This document shows positions 1 to 7,988 of a stretch of DNA of 64,000 nucleotides, one piece after another. The stretch's first letter is position 1. Each line of letters starts with the position of its first letter. Under the pieces are notes generated by a model, which was not told the origin of the DNA, did not search any database, and saw only the letters and a list, made by a program, of their open reading frames with translations. The DNA lies in assembly GCF_033436665.1 (NCBI RefSeq), contig NZ_JAWQFO010000007.1:186001-250000 (forward strand), given 5' to 3'. The stretch is from JAWQFO01 sp033436665 (GTDB lineage Bacteria; Pseudomonadota; Alphaproteobacteria; Rhodobacterales; Rhodobacteraceae). Both the position numbers and the translations under genes were made by a program.

Positions 1-14
1 TGCTGCCGGTCGTC

Positions 15-989
15 GTGCTGACAGTCTCCGAGATCATGCTGGCGAGTTTCGCCGACACCGACATGGATCCCGGCCCGGTCGCCATCGTCGAGGCCGGGCG
101 GATGGTCGAACTTGCCGGGCGCTATAGGTTCATGGCTGTCTGGTTCTTCTACAGCGCCGTCGCCTTCACCTTCATCGCGGTGTTCGTAGCCGATCTGAAG
201 GCTCGCCACACCTGGCAATCCTGCTGCATGACCATCGTCGCGCTGATCGTCGTCATCTTCATCTCGCTGATCTTCTCGGTGTTCGAGCCGGCATGGATGG
301 GAAGCTTCGAAGCCTACGAATTGCTCGGGGCAGAGATTTTCACCGCGGCGCTCGGCGTTGGCCACCTGCCGATCTGTGCCCCGGGCGCGCCGATGGAGCC
401 ACGCTGCGGCCCGCATGGCGCCTTCTTCGCGATGACCTTCCTGCTCGACAAGACCAACTTCATCGCGTCGTTCTCGACCGCCGCGGTGATCGCCGGCATG
501 GTGCTCGCGCTGGCACGGGCGCATCCGCCGGAGCTTTCGACACCGGACGGGCTGATGCGCGAGGCGCAGGCGCTGGAGACCGCGCAACGGACGGTGCGGC
601 GCTATCTCTATTGCTCGGGAATCCTGCTGACGGTGGGCATGATGATGGGGCTGGCGTGGATGAACTGGCCCGCCGACCTGATCGCGGACAAAGCCCAGCG
701 CGAAGAGTTCCGCGCCCTGGTCGACTCGGTCTCGCTGTTCCGGGGTGTGAGCTACTCGGTGCTGATTTTGTCCTTCTACATGCCCGTGAGCCTGATCCTG
801 ATGGTCCGGATCGAACGCTTCCAGACCGCGGCGGAGGGCAAGTCGATCCCCGAGGCGGCGCGCAGCATCGACGGGTTCGACATCGGGCGCATCGGCTCGA
901 TGGACGCGTTCAAGGCGGTGCTGTCGATCATCGCTCCGATCATCGCCAGCGCCGTGGGATCCTTCGCGGGCGTCAATCCGTTCGGGTGA
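15..989 (+). CDS. multi-pass membrane protein of unknown function, probably 5'-partial
   Basis: The reading frame has a GTG at 15 but stays open to the first base of the window, so the true start may lie upstream. The 324 visible residues hold about five or six hydrophobic segments (near residues 39-61, 70-92, 150-170, 197-217, 245-265 and the last 25), separated by short acidic or basic loops. The C-terminal helix is rich in Ile, Ala and Gly. I recognise no catalytic motif or named family. It ends 52 bases before rlmJ on the same strand. Seen: membrane topology. Not known: function. Confidence 0.6.
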   Translation: MLTVSEIMLASFADTDMDPGPVAIVEAGRMVELAGRYRFMAVWFFYSAVAFTFIAVFVADLKARHTWQSCCMTIVALIVVIFISLIFSVFEPAWMGSFEAYELLGAEIFTAALGVGHLPICAPGAPMEPRCGPHGAFFAMTFLLDKTNFIASFSTAAVIAGMVLALARAHPPELSTPDGLMREAQALETAQRTVRRYLYCSGILLTVGMMMGLAWMNWPADLIADKAQREEFRALVDSVSLFRGVSYSVLILSFYMPVSLILMVRIERFQTAAEGKSIPEAARSIDGFDIGRIGSMDAFKAVLSIIAPIIASAVGSFAGVNPFG

Positions 990-1041
990 CCGGGCATGAA
1001 ACCCATTGCATCGCGGGCGCGCTGCGATAGAGGCTGAGAAC

Positions 1042-1824
1042 ATGCTCAGCTACCAGCATATCTACCACGCCGGGAACCTCGCGGATGTCCACAAGCACGC
1101 GATGCTGGCTTGGATGCTCGACTACCTGACGCGCAAGGACAAGCCGCTCAGCTATATCGAGACGCATGCCGGCCGTGCGCTCTACGATCTCGGCGATGCC
1201 GCGGCGGTAAAGACCGGCGAGGCGGCGCAGGGCATCGGCAAGGTCGCGAATTGGTTCAAGGCCGAACACCCCTATGCCCGGGTGCTGGACGAGGTGCACG
1301 CGGCGCATGGGGCGCAGGCCTATCCTGGCTCGCCGATGATCGCCGCGCGGCTTCTGCGCTCGACTGACCGGATCGACCTTGCCGAACTGCACCCCGCCGA
1401 AGAGGCCAGTCTCAGAGCTGCGCTTGCGGATTGGCCGGTACGGGTGCATCGCCGCGACGGGTTCGAGCTGGCGCATGCCCTCTGCCCGCCCACGCCTCGG
1501 CGCGGCCTGCTGCTGATCGACCCGAGCTACGAGATCAAGTCGGATTACGAGACGATCCCAGGCCACATCGCGCGCATCGCACGGGCCTGGAACGTCGGCA
1601 TCGTGGCCCTGTGGTACCCGATCCTGACCTCTGACGCGCATCGCGGAATGCTGCGCGCCCTGACCAAGGCGCATCCCGAGGCGATCCGTCACGAAGTCAC
1701 GTTTCCCCCCGCGCGTCCGGGGCATGGTATGATCGGGTCCGGCCTGTTCGTCCTGCGCGCGCCCTACGGGTTCGAGGACGCGGCGGCGAATCTTTCCAGA
1801 CATTTCGACAGCCTGAAAGGATAG
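1042..1824 (+). CDS. rlmJ: 23S rRNA (adenine(2030)-N6)-methyltransferase RlmJ
   Basis: A 260-residue SAM-dependent methyltransferase that N6-methylates A2030 of 23S rRNA (E. coli RlmJ is about 280 residues). The N-terminus MLSYQHIYHAGNLADVHKH is characteristic of the family, and LLIDPSYE near residue 158 is the DPPY-type catalytic motif with Ser in the third position, as is usual for this family. I chose ATG 1042 because the family motif begins there; the frame opens earlier at a weaker start near 1006. It is followed after 4 bases by the DUF1330 gene. Confidence 0.9.
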   Translation: MLSYQHIYHAGNLADVHKHAMLAWMLDYLTRKDKPLSYIETHAGRALYDLGDAAAVKTGEAAQGIGKVANWFKAEHPYARVLDEVHAAHGAQAYPGSPMIAARLLRSTDRIDLAELHPAEEASLRAALADWPVRVHRRDGFELAHALCPPTPRRGLLLIDPSYEIKSDYETIPGHIARIARAWNVGIVALWYPILTSDAHRGMLRALTKAHPEAIRHEVTFPPARPGHGMIGSGLFVLRAPYGFEDAAANLSRHFDSLKG

Positions 1825-1828
1825 TGTG

Positions 1829-2122
1829 ATGGCAAAAGGATACTGGATCGTCCATGTCGAGGTTCGCGATGCCGAAACCTACGACAGGTACCGGGCCGCC
1901 GTCGGCGCGGCGCTCGACGACTTCGGCGGCAGGTTCCTCGTGCGCGGCGGCGGGTCTGAAATCCGCGAAGGGTCGCTCAATCCGCGCAGCGTGGTGATCG
2001 AGTTCCCCAGCCTTGCCGATGCGACGGCCTGCTACGACAGCCCCGCCTACCGTTCGGCCAAGGCGATCCGGGACGCGGCAGCCGAGGCGCAGCTTGTCAT
2101 CGCAGAGGGTTATGACGGCTGA
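1829..2122 (+). CDS. DUF1330 family protein
   Basis: A small cytosolic protein of 97 residues with the DUF1330 ferredoxin-like fold. It opens with AKGYWIVHVEVRDAETYDRY, has the central GGRFLVRGG segment and ends with the SPAYRSAKAIRDAAA helix typical of the family. The function of the family is not established. ATG 1829 is preferred over the GTG just before it. The start is 4 bases after the rlmJ stop, so co-transcription is likely. Confidence 0.85.
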   Translation: MAKGYWIVHVEVRDAETYDRYRAAVGAALDDFGGRFLVRGGGSEIREGSLNPRSVVIEFPSLADATACYDSPAYRSAKAIRDAAAEAQLVIAEGYDG

Positions 2123-2146
2123 GCGAGAATCGGGCATAGTCGCGCA

Positions 2147-2797
2147 ATGCGGTCCGCCCTCGCCCTTGCCCTTGCCTGCCTTTCCAGCGCGGCGCTTGCC
2201 TGCGAGGACGCGGTCTGCGTCGTCGATCCCGATGCGCTGGCGCTGACGCGGATCATCACTTTCGAAGAGACCCAGTCGGCCAGCGGGCCCGGGCGGCTCA
2301 TCGACGATCTGCTGGTGCTGGACGGGGCGAGCTTTGGCGAGCGCTTTGCGGGACAGGCTCTTGAGCCCCGCGGGAACCATGACAGCGTGACCGGAGATGC
2401 CCTGCGCCCGCTTACGCTGATGACCGGGGAGAAGGGCCGCAACCTGTCTATCGTGTTCATGTCCGGCGAGAACGTGCTGAACGGCTATGGGCCCGCCGGG
2501 TTTCCCAAGCGCGACGGCCAGGGTGAGGGAGCGATCGCGGTGCTGTTCGACGACGATCAGTCCGAGCTCTCGTTCCAGATCCGCGGCGGCGAGGCGGGCT
2601 ATGCACACGCGCTTTTTCTTCGGCGTGACGGCTCGATCATTGCCGGGATCACATTGCAGGAAACCGGCGAAAGCGCCATCGGATTTGCCCGCGCGGGCGG
2701 CAAGTCCGACATCGCAGGCATCGTGATCACCAACGAGGATCCGCAGGGGCTTGCGATCGACAATTTGCGCTTTGGACGCGCGCCGGATCTGAGCTAG
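2147..2797 (+). CDS. secreted hypothetical protein
   Basis: A 216-residue protein with a clear Sec signal peptide (MRSALALALACLSSAALA, cleavage before CEDAV). The mature part has two Cys close to its N-terminus and a beta-rich sequence with repeated Gly-Glu-Asp turns. It looks like a lectin or jelly-roll type secreted domain, but I cannot name the family. The nearest pattern is the exosortase-type secreted beta-sandwich proteins, without any sorting tail here. It lies 24 bases after the DUF1330 gene and 9 bases before the first TerB-like gene. Confidence 0.7.
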   Translation: MRSALALALACLSSAALACEDAVCVVDPDALALTRIITFEETQSASGPGRLIDDLLVLDGASFGERFAGQALEPRGNHDSVTGDALRPLTLMTGEKGRNLSIVFMSGENVLNGYGPAGFPKRDGQGEGAIAVLFDDDQSELSFQIRGGEAGYAHALFLRRDGSIIAGITLQETGESAIGFARAGGKSDIAGIVITNEDPQGLAIDNLRFGRAPDLS

Positions 2798-2806
2798 AAC
2801 CCGGTC

Positions 2807-3253
2807 ATGCTCTCGAGACTGTTCCCGCGCCGTGCGCCTGACCCAGAACCCCTTCCGCAACCCAATGCCCAGCTTGCCCTCGGCGCCCTGCTGGTGCGTG
2901 TGGCGCTTGCCGACCGCCAGTATCGCGCGGCCGAGATAGGCCAGATCGACAAGATCCTCGCGCGCACCTTCGATCTCAAGCCGCTCGAGGCGGCCAAGTT
3001 GCGCGCCAGCTGCGAGGCCCTCGAACGCCACGCGCCCGGAACGCCCGAGTTCGCCGAGATCCTGCGCGAAGAGGTCCCCTACGAGGACCGAAAGGCGCTC
3101 GCGGACGCGATGTGGTCGGTGGCGCTTGTCGACGGCGAGCGTGATGCCAGCGAGGAGATCCAGCTGATCGCTATCGAGACCGCACTCGGCCTGTCGGACA
3201 CCGACATCGCGGTTGCGCGGGCGACGGCGCTGGGCCGGTATGCGCGACCATGA
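2807..3253 (+). CDS. TerB-family protein, copy 1
   Basis: A 148-residue helical protein of the TerB (tellurite-resistance / DUF2267-like) fold. It contains two related half-motifs: LGALLVRVALADRQYRAAEI near residue 27 and ADAMWSVALVDGERDASEE near residue 98, each a helix followed by an acidic metal-binding-like turn. TerB domains bind divalent metals or act as envelope-stress adaptors; the precise role of this stand-alone form is unknown. It is the first of two tandem paralogues (next at 3299). Confidence 0.8.
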   Translation: MLSRLFPRRAPDPEPLPQPNAQLALGALLVRVALADRQYRAAEIGQIDKILARTFDLKPLEAAKLRASCEALERHAPGTPEFAEILREEVPYEDRKALADAMWSVALVDGERDASEEIQLIAIETALGLSDTDIAVARATALGRYARP

Positions 3254-3298
3254 CCCTGCGCGCTTGGAACTCCCCGCCCGCCGGAATATATCACCCCC

Positions 3299-3739
3299 AT
3301 GCTCGGTGATCTTCTCAAGCGGCTCACGCAGCCCGAACCTCCCCGCCTCGACGACACGGATGCCCGCCTCGCGCTTACCGCGCTGCTGGTGCGCATCGCG
3401 CGTGCCGACGAACAGTACGAAGCCGACGAGGCCGCGCGGATCGACCGCATCACGCAGCGCCGTTACGGATTGACCGAGTCCGGCGCGCAGGCGCTGCGGT
3501 CCGAGGCCGAGGCGCTGGAATCGCAGGCCCCCGACACGGTGCGCTTTACCCGCGCGATCAAGGATGCCGTCCCTTACGAGGAACGTCTGAGCGTGATCGA
3601 GGTGCTGTGGGAAGTCGTTCTTGCCGACGGCGAGCGCGCCGAGGAGGAGGATGCGCTGCTGCGCATGGTGTCGAACTTCCTCGGGGTCAGCGACCGCGAC
3701 TCGGCGCTGGCGCGCCAAAGGATCGAAGACGGCGCATGA
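3299..3739 (+). CDS. TerB-family protein, copy 2
   Basis: A 146-residue paralogue of the preceding gene. It repeats the same pattern (LTALLVRIARADEQYEADEA, then IEVLWEVVLADGERAEEED), so the pair arose by tandem duplication followed by divergence. Its last codons overlap the start of the following PhnD-like gene by ATGA (3736-3739), indicating translational coupling. The function is inferred only at family level. Confidence 0.8.
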   Translation: MLGDLLKRLTQPEPPRLDDTDARLALTALLVRIARADEQYEADEAARIDRITQRRYGLTESGAQALRSEAEALESQAPDTVRFTRAIKDAVPYEERLSVIEVLWEVVLADGERAEEEDALLRMVSNFLGVSDRDSALARQRIEDGA

Positions 3740-4479
3740 TCGCCAGCCTGCCGATGTACGACCGCCCGACGACTGTCGCGGCGAACGACCGCTACTGGAA
3801 GGCGATCCGCGAGGATATCGGAGACGGCCCGGACCGGCTGACCCGCGACCATGATCTTTTCGCGCAATGGCTGGCACCCGATCTTGTCTTCTCGCAAACC
3901 TGCGGCCTGCCGTTTCGCGCGCGTCTGCATGACAAGGTCACCTATGTCGGAACTCCGGACTTCGGCCTGCGGGGCTGTCCACCGGGCTACTACCGCTCGG
4001 TGATCGTGGTGCGGAAGGACGAGCCGCGCAGCCGACTCGCCGATTTTGCCGGGGCCACCTGCGCGCGCAACGACGCGCTGTCGCAATCGGGCTGGGCCGC
4101 GTTGCTCGGCCACCTCGAGATGGACGACGCCACGGGTTTCTTCGGCGCAGTTCGCGACACCGGTGCGCACGGGCGGTCGGCCGAGGCGGTTGCCTCGGGC
4201 GCGGCCGATATCGCGGCCATAGACGCCGTGACCTGGCTGCTCCTGAAACGCGAGACCGACGTCGCCGGGCAACTACGGGTGATCGCGCGCACCCGCCCGA
4301 CCCCGGGCCTGCCATACATCACGGCCCGCGGGCGGGATCCCGAGCGTCTGTTCGAGGCCAGTGGCCGCGCGCTGGAAAGGCTGTCGGGTCATGACCGCGC
4401 GCGACTGCTGATCAAGGGCGTGGTGCGAATCCCCGTCGACGCCTACCTCGCCGAACCCATACCTGCGCGCGAAAACTAG
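3736..4479 (+). CDS. PhnD-like periplasmic-binding-domain protein, no signal peptide
   Basis: A 247-residue protein with the type-2 periplasmic-binding fold of phosphate/phosphonate (PhnD-like) binding proteins. Recognisable parts are MIASLPMYDRP at the N-terminus, the YRSVIVVRKDE hinge strand near residue 93, LADFAGATCARND, and AAIDAVTWLLLKR near residue 158. No signal peptide or lipobox is visible when starting at ATG 3736, so it may be cytoplasmic or have lost export. The start overlaps the TerB stop (ATGA), and no phosphonate transporter genes lie next to it. A role as a ligand sensor linked to TerB is possible but speculative. Confidence 0.75.
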   Translation: MIASLPMYDRPTTVAANDRYWKAIREDIGDGPDRLTRDHDLFAQWLAPDLVFSQTCGLPFRARLHDKVTYVGTPDFGLRGCPPGYYRSVIVVRKDEPRSRLADFAGATCARNDALSQSGWAALLGHLEMDDATGFFGAVRDTGAHGRSAEAVASGAADIAAIDAVTWLLLKRETDVAGQLRVIARTRPTPGLPYITARGRDPERLFEASGRALERLSGHDRARLLIKGVVRIPVDAYLAEPIPAREN

Positions 4480-4544
4480 GCAGGGACGCGACTTCCGTCC
4501 GGTCACTTGCGGCGTGCGTGGGTGCAAAACGGCGCTTTCCAAGT

Positions 4545-4574
4545 TGCAAATCGGCCGATTTTCCCGCCTTATAC
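4545..4574 (+). promoter_or_regulatory. sigma70-like promoter with a 14-bp perfect palindrome
   Basis: TTGCAA at 4545-4550 and TTATAC at 4569-4574, with an 18-base spacer, form a plausible promoter for the ABC-transporter operon. AAATCGGCCGATTT (4548-4561) is a perfect palindrome that overlaps the -35 and spacer, a common position for a repressor operator. The promoter also argues that the ABC ATPase starts downstream of here (TTG 4604), not at the earlier in-frame ATG 4514. Confidence 0.45.
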
Positions 4575-4603
4575 CGGCTGGAAACAGACAGAAGACCTGC
4601 CCC

Positions 4604-5380
4604 TTGACCCCGACCACACCGGTTATCGAGATCAAAGACCTGCACAAGGCCTACGGCGCGCTCGAGGTGCTCAAGGGCGTCGACATCACCGCCCCCAAGG
4701 GTCACGTGACGTCGCTGATCGGCTCTTCGGGGTCCGGCAAGTCCACGCTGCTGCGCTGCTGCAACCTGCTCGAGGACAGCCAGCAGGGCGAGGTGATCTT
4801 CAAAGGCGACCCGGTGCGCTGGAAAGGCGAAGGCCATTCCCGGCGCCCGTCGGACGCGGCGCAGGTGACCCGCATCCGCACCAACCTCTCGATGGTCTTC
4901 CAGCAGTTCAATCTCTGGGCGCACATGACCATCCTGCAGAACGTGATGGAGGCCCCCCTGACCGTGTTGCGCCGCGACCGTCACGAGGTCGAGGAGGCCG
5001 CGCGCGGCTATCTCGACAAGGTCGGCATCGGCGACAAGTGCGACGTCTACCCCGCCCAGCTTTCGGGCGGACAGCAGCAGCGCGCCGCGATCGCACGGGC
5101 GCTGTGCATGGAACCCGAGGCGCTGCTCTTCGACGAGCCGACCTCGGCGCTCGATCCGGAACTGGAACAGGAAGTGGTGCGCGTCATCAAGGCGCTGGCC
5201 GAGGAAGGCCGGACCATGCTGATCGTGACCCACGACATGAAGATGGCCGCCGACGTGTCCGATCACGTCGTCTTTCTTCACCAGGGCCTGATCGAGGAAG
5301 AAGGAGCGCCGCAAGACCTTTTCGGCGCTCCGAAATCGGAACGACTGCGCGGGTTTCTTTCCGCGACCCAGGCAGCGTGA
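4604..5380 (+). CDS. polar amino acid/opine ABC transporter ATP-binding protein
   Basis: A 258-residue ATPase of the HisP/GlnQ/OccP family that powers uptake of a polar amino acid, opine or related amine. Walker A GSSGSGKS (near residue 42), the signature LSGGQQQR, Walker B ALLFDEPTS and the H-loop THD are all intact. The start is set at TTG 4604 because the likely promoter lies at 4545-4574 and the family N-terminus (VIEIKDLHKAYG) follows directly. It is the first gene of a run ATPase, binding protein, permease, permease. The associated genes suggest a gamma-glutamylatable amine as substrate. Confidence 0.88.
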   Translation: MTPTTPVIEIKDLHKAYGALEVLKGVDITAPKGHVTSLIGSSGSGKSTLLRCCNLLEDSQQGEVIFKGDPVRWKGEGHSRRPSDAAQVTRIRTNLSMVFQQFNLWAHMTILQNVMEAPLTVLRRDRHEVEEAARGYLDKVGIGDKCDVYPAQLSGGQQQRAAIARALCMEPEALLFDEPTSALDPELEQEVVRVIKALAEEGRTMLIVTHDMKMAADVSDHVVFLHQGLIEEEGAPQDLFGAPKSERLRGFLSATQAA

Positions 5381-5406
5381 CAGCAATGACAACGGGAGTA
5401 AGATCA

Positions 5407-6135
5407 ATGAATAAACTCATCCTGACCACGGCCGCACTGGCCCTGGCCGCGGGAGCCGCCATCGCGCAGGACAAGACCGTGCGCATGGGCACCGAAGGCG
5501 CCTACCCTCCGTACAACTTCATCAACGATGCCGGCGAGGTCGACGGCTTCGAGAAGGAACTTGGCGACGAACTTTGTGCCCGTGCCGAGCTGACCTGCGA
5601 GTGGGTCAAGAACGACTGGGACAGCATCATCCCGAACCTGGTGTCGTCGAACTACGACACGATCATGGCCGGCATGAGCATCACCGACGAGCGTGACGAG
5701 GTCATCGACTTCACGCAGGACTATTTCCCGCCGACCGCCTCGGCCTACGTCGCGGCCGCTGAAGGCGTGGATCTCGAAGGCGGCGTCGTCGCGGCCCAGA
5801 CTTCGACCATCCAGGCCGCGCATGTGGCCGAAAGCGGCGCGACCCTGGTCGAGTTCGCCACGCCCGAGGAAACCGTCGCCGCCGTGCGCAACGGCGAGGC
5901 CGACGCGGTCTTTGCCGACAAGGACTACCTCGCACCGCTGGTCGAGGATTCCGGCGGAGAGCTGATGTTCGTGGGCGACGAGGTTCCGCTGGGCGGCGGC
6001 ATCGGCATGGGCCTGCGCGAAAGCGATACCGAGCTGAAGGAAAAGTTCGACGCTGCCATCACGGCGATGAAGGAAGACGGCACGCTGAACGAAATGCTCA
6101 AGAAGTGGTTCGGCGACGATACCGCCACCTACTGA
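5407..6135 (+). CDS. amino acid ABC transporter substrate-binding protein
   Basis: A 242-residue periplasmic binding protein of the SBP_bac_3 (polar amino acid) family with signal peptide MNKLILTTAALALAAGAAIAQ. The family motifs are clear: MGTEGAYPPYNF after the cleavage site, DGFEKELGDELC, DWDSIIPNLVSSNYDTIMAG and DFTQDYFP. It lies 26 bases after the ATPase gene. A strong hairpin follows 9 bases after its stop, which would favour excess of the binding protein over the permeases. Confidence 0.92.
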   Translation: MNKLILTTAALALAAGAAIAQDKTVRMGTEGAYPPYNFINDAGEVDGFEKELGDELCARAELTCEWVKNDWDSIIPNLVSSNYDTIMAGMSITDERDEVIDFTQDYFPPTASAYVAAAEGVDLEGGVVAAQTSTIQAAHVAESGATLVEFATPEETVAAVRNGEADAVFADKDYLAPLVEDSGGELMFVGDEVPLGGGIGMGLRESDTELKEKFDAAITAMKEDGTLNEMLKKWFGDDTATY

Positions 6136-6144
6136 CACGACTGT

Positions 6145-6169
6145 CCGGGGCGGGTTGAACCCGCCCCGG
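6145..6169 (+). terminator. intercistronic hairpin after the binding-protein gene
   Basis: CCGGGGCGGGTT (6145-6156) pairs perfectly with AACCCGCCCCGG (6158-6169) around a single central G. There is no T-tract, so it is probably a partial terminator or a 3'-end stabiliser that raises binding-protein mRNA relative to the permease genes downstream. Confidence 0.6.
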
Positions 6170-6263
6170 GCACGACCCGCGCACCGATCCGCGGACGCCA
6201 GCGACGAGGCCCCCCATCTTCAGCTTCTGCACAGATCCGAGCACCCTGCCCGACTGGCAGTGG

Positions 6264-7100
6264 ATGGCCTGCTACCTGACAACGGGCGTGCACCTGTCGC
6301 TCTACGGATCGGTCATCACGGTGCTGCTGTTGCTGGCCGTCACCGCCCCGGTGGCACTTGCCTTCGGGTTCGCCTTCGCCTCCGCCGCGCGGTCGCAGAT
6401 CCCGCCCCTGCGCTGGATCGCCAAGGGCTACATCGCCATCGTGCGCGGCGTGCCCGACATCGCGTTTTTCCTGTTCTTCGTCATCGCGCTTGACCAGGCG
6501 ATCGAGTTCCTGCGCCACAAGGTGCTGTGCCCCGGATGGGAACAGCCGGTCTGGCAGGGCAACGACTTCGTGGTCTGCCAAGCCGCCAAGATGCCGCTGA
6601 GCACGGCCCCGCAATGGGTGCATGAAGGGTACGGCTTCGCGGTTGCGGTCTTCACCTTCGCCATCGTCTTCGGGGCTTTTGCCGCCAACGTGCTCTTTGG
6701 CGCCATGCGCGCGGTGCCCCACGCCCAGCTCGAGACCGCAGAAGCCTACGGCATGTCGCGCCGACAGACCTTCTGGCGCATCCTCGTGCCGCAGATGTGG
6801 GTCTATGCCCTGCCCGGCCTGTCGAACCTCTGGATGGTTCTGATCAAGGCGACACCGCTGCTGTTCCTGCTTGGGGTCGAGGATATCGTCTACTGGGCGC
6901 GCGAGCTTGGCGGCACCAAAACGCCGCGCTTCACCGATTATCCGCACGGCGACTGGCGCATGTGGTATTTCCTCGCTCTGCTGGTCTTCTACCTGGCCTT
7001 GACCTGGGTGTCCGAGAAGGCGCTGAACCGCCTGATGGCGCGACTGACCTTCGGGCAGGCCACGGCAGGCGGCGAGCGCCAGCGAAAGGCGCCGGCATGA
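6264..7100 (+). CDS. amino acid ABC transporter permease (HisQ-type)
   Basis: A 278-residue inner-membrane permease. It carries the BPD_transp_1 EAA loop (ETAEAYGMSRRQTFWRILVP, about residues 158-177) and five to six membrane segments; LSNLWMVLIKATPLLFLLG is typical of this opine/octopine-like subfamily. ATG 6264 is the first standard start, but the frame upstream encodes a plausible family N-terminus (FSFCTDPSTLPDWQW) back to at least ATC 6216 with no ATG, GTG or TTG, so the real start may be non-standard. It overlaps the next permease by ATGA. Confidence 0.88.
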   Translation: MACYLTTGVHLSLYGSVITVLLLLAVTAPVALAFGFAFASAARSQIPPLRWIAKGYIAIVRGVPDIAFFLFFVIALDQAIEFLRHKVLCPGWEQPVWQGNDFVVCQAAKMPLSTAPQWVHEGYGFAVAVFTFAIVFGAFAANVLFGAMRAVPHAQLETAEAYGMSRRQTFWRILVPQMWVYALPGLSNLWMVLIKATPLLFLLGVEDIVYWARELGGTKTPRFTDYPHGDWRMWYFLALLVFYLALTWVSEKALNRLMARLTFGQATAGGERQRKAPA

Positions 7101-7903
7101 GCTGCTGGCAGACGGTACAGGACTATGCCTTCCGCTCGCTGGGCTTCGGTGAGCGTCTGCTGCCGCGCGACGACTTCACGATCTGCCAGCAGGTGACGCT
7201 GATCGGGTCGGGCATGATCTGGAACGTCTATTTCGGTGTCATGGCCCTGGCGCTTGGCTTCTTCATGGCGACGCTCATCGCGCTCGGTAAGGCGTCTCCG
7301 AACCGCTGGCTGCGCAAGCCCTCGGAGTGGTTCATCTTCATCTTCCGGGGTTCGCCGCTCTTCATTCAGTTCTTCTTCGGCTACTTCCTGTTTCTCAATC
7401 TCAAGAGCGTGCATCCGTTCTTCGATCCCTTCACCGCCGCCTGGCTCGGCGCGCTGATCGTGCTGTTTCTCAACACCTCGGCCTATTCCGCCGAGATTTT
7501 CTACGGCGCGCTACAGTCGATCCCGAAAGGCGACACCGAGGCGGCGGACGCCTATGGCATGACCGGCTGGCCGCGCTTCCGGCGTATCGTCTGGCCGACG
7601 ATGCTGCGCCTCGCCTGGCCCGCCTATACCAACGAGGCGATCTTTCTGTTCCACGCCACGGCGCTGGTGTTTTTCTCGGGGTTTCCTGCCTGGCAGCAGC
7701 GCGGCGACGCGCTTTATTACGCCAACTACTTCGCGGACAAGACCTTCAACCCCTTCGTGCCCTACCCGATCCTTGCCGGCTACTTCATCCTGCTGACACT
7801 AGTGGTGATCTCGGTCTTCGGCCTCATAAACGCCCGGCTCAACCGTCACCTGCCGCGGCAGACACGCAGCAAATTGCGGTTGCGTCCGAACCTGATCCGG
7901 TAG
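7097..7903 (+). CDS. amino acid ABC transporter permease (HisM-type)
   Basis: A 268-residue second permease subunit. The EAA loop lies near residues 150-170 (EAADAYGMTGWPRFRRIVWP), and the early RGSPLFIQFFFGYF segment is typical of HisM/OccM proteins. The start ATG 7097 overlaps the stop of the first permease (ATGA), so the two subunits are translationally coupled. It ends 85 bases before the first glutamine-synthetase-like gene on the same strand. Confidence 0.9.
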   Translation: MSCWQTVQDYAFRSLGFGERLLPRDDFTICQQVTLIGSGMIWNVYFGVMALALGFFMATLIALGKASPNRWLRKPSEWFIFIFRGSPLFIQFFFGYFLFLNLKSVHPFFDPFTAAWLGALIVLFLNTSAYSAEIFYGALQSIPKGDTEAADAYGMTGWPRFRRIVWPTMLRLAWPAYTNEAIFLFHATALVFFSGFPAWQQRGDALYYANYFADKTFNPFVPYPILAGYFILLTLVVISVFGLINARLNRHLPRQTRSKLRLRPNLIR

Positions 7904-7988
7904 TATCAGGAATTTGATCAAATTACGCGTGGCGCTGGCCATCGCAAGGGCCGAAACGCCCGCAAGCCAGCCCGCCAACAGGTGACCA

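Noticed and set aside
1697..3877. 726-residue minus-strand open frame
   Set aside because: It runs antisense through DUF1330, the secreted protein and both TerB-like genes, is Arg/Gly-rich without domains, and is the usual shadow of GC-rich coding DNA.
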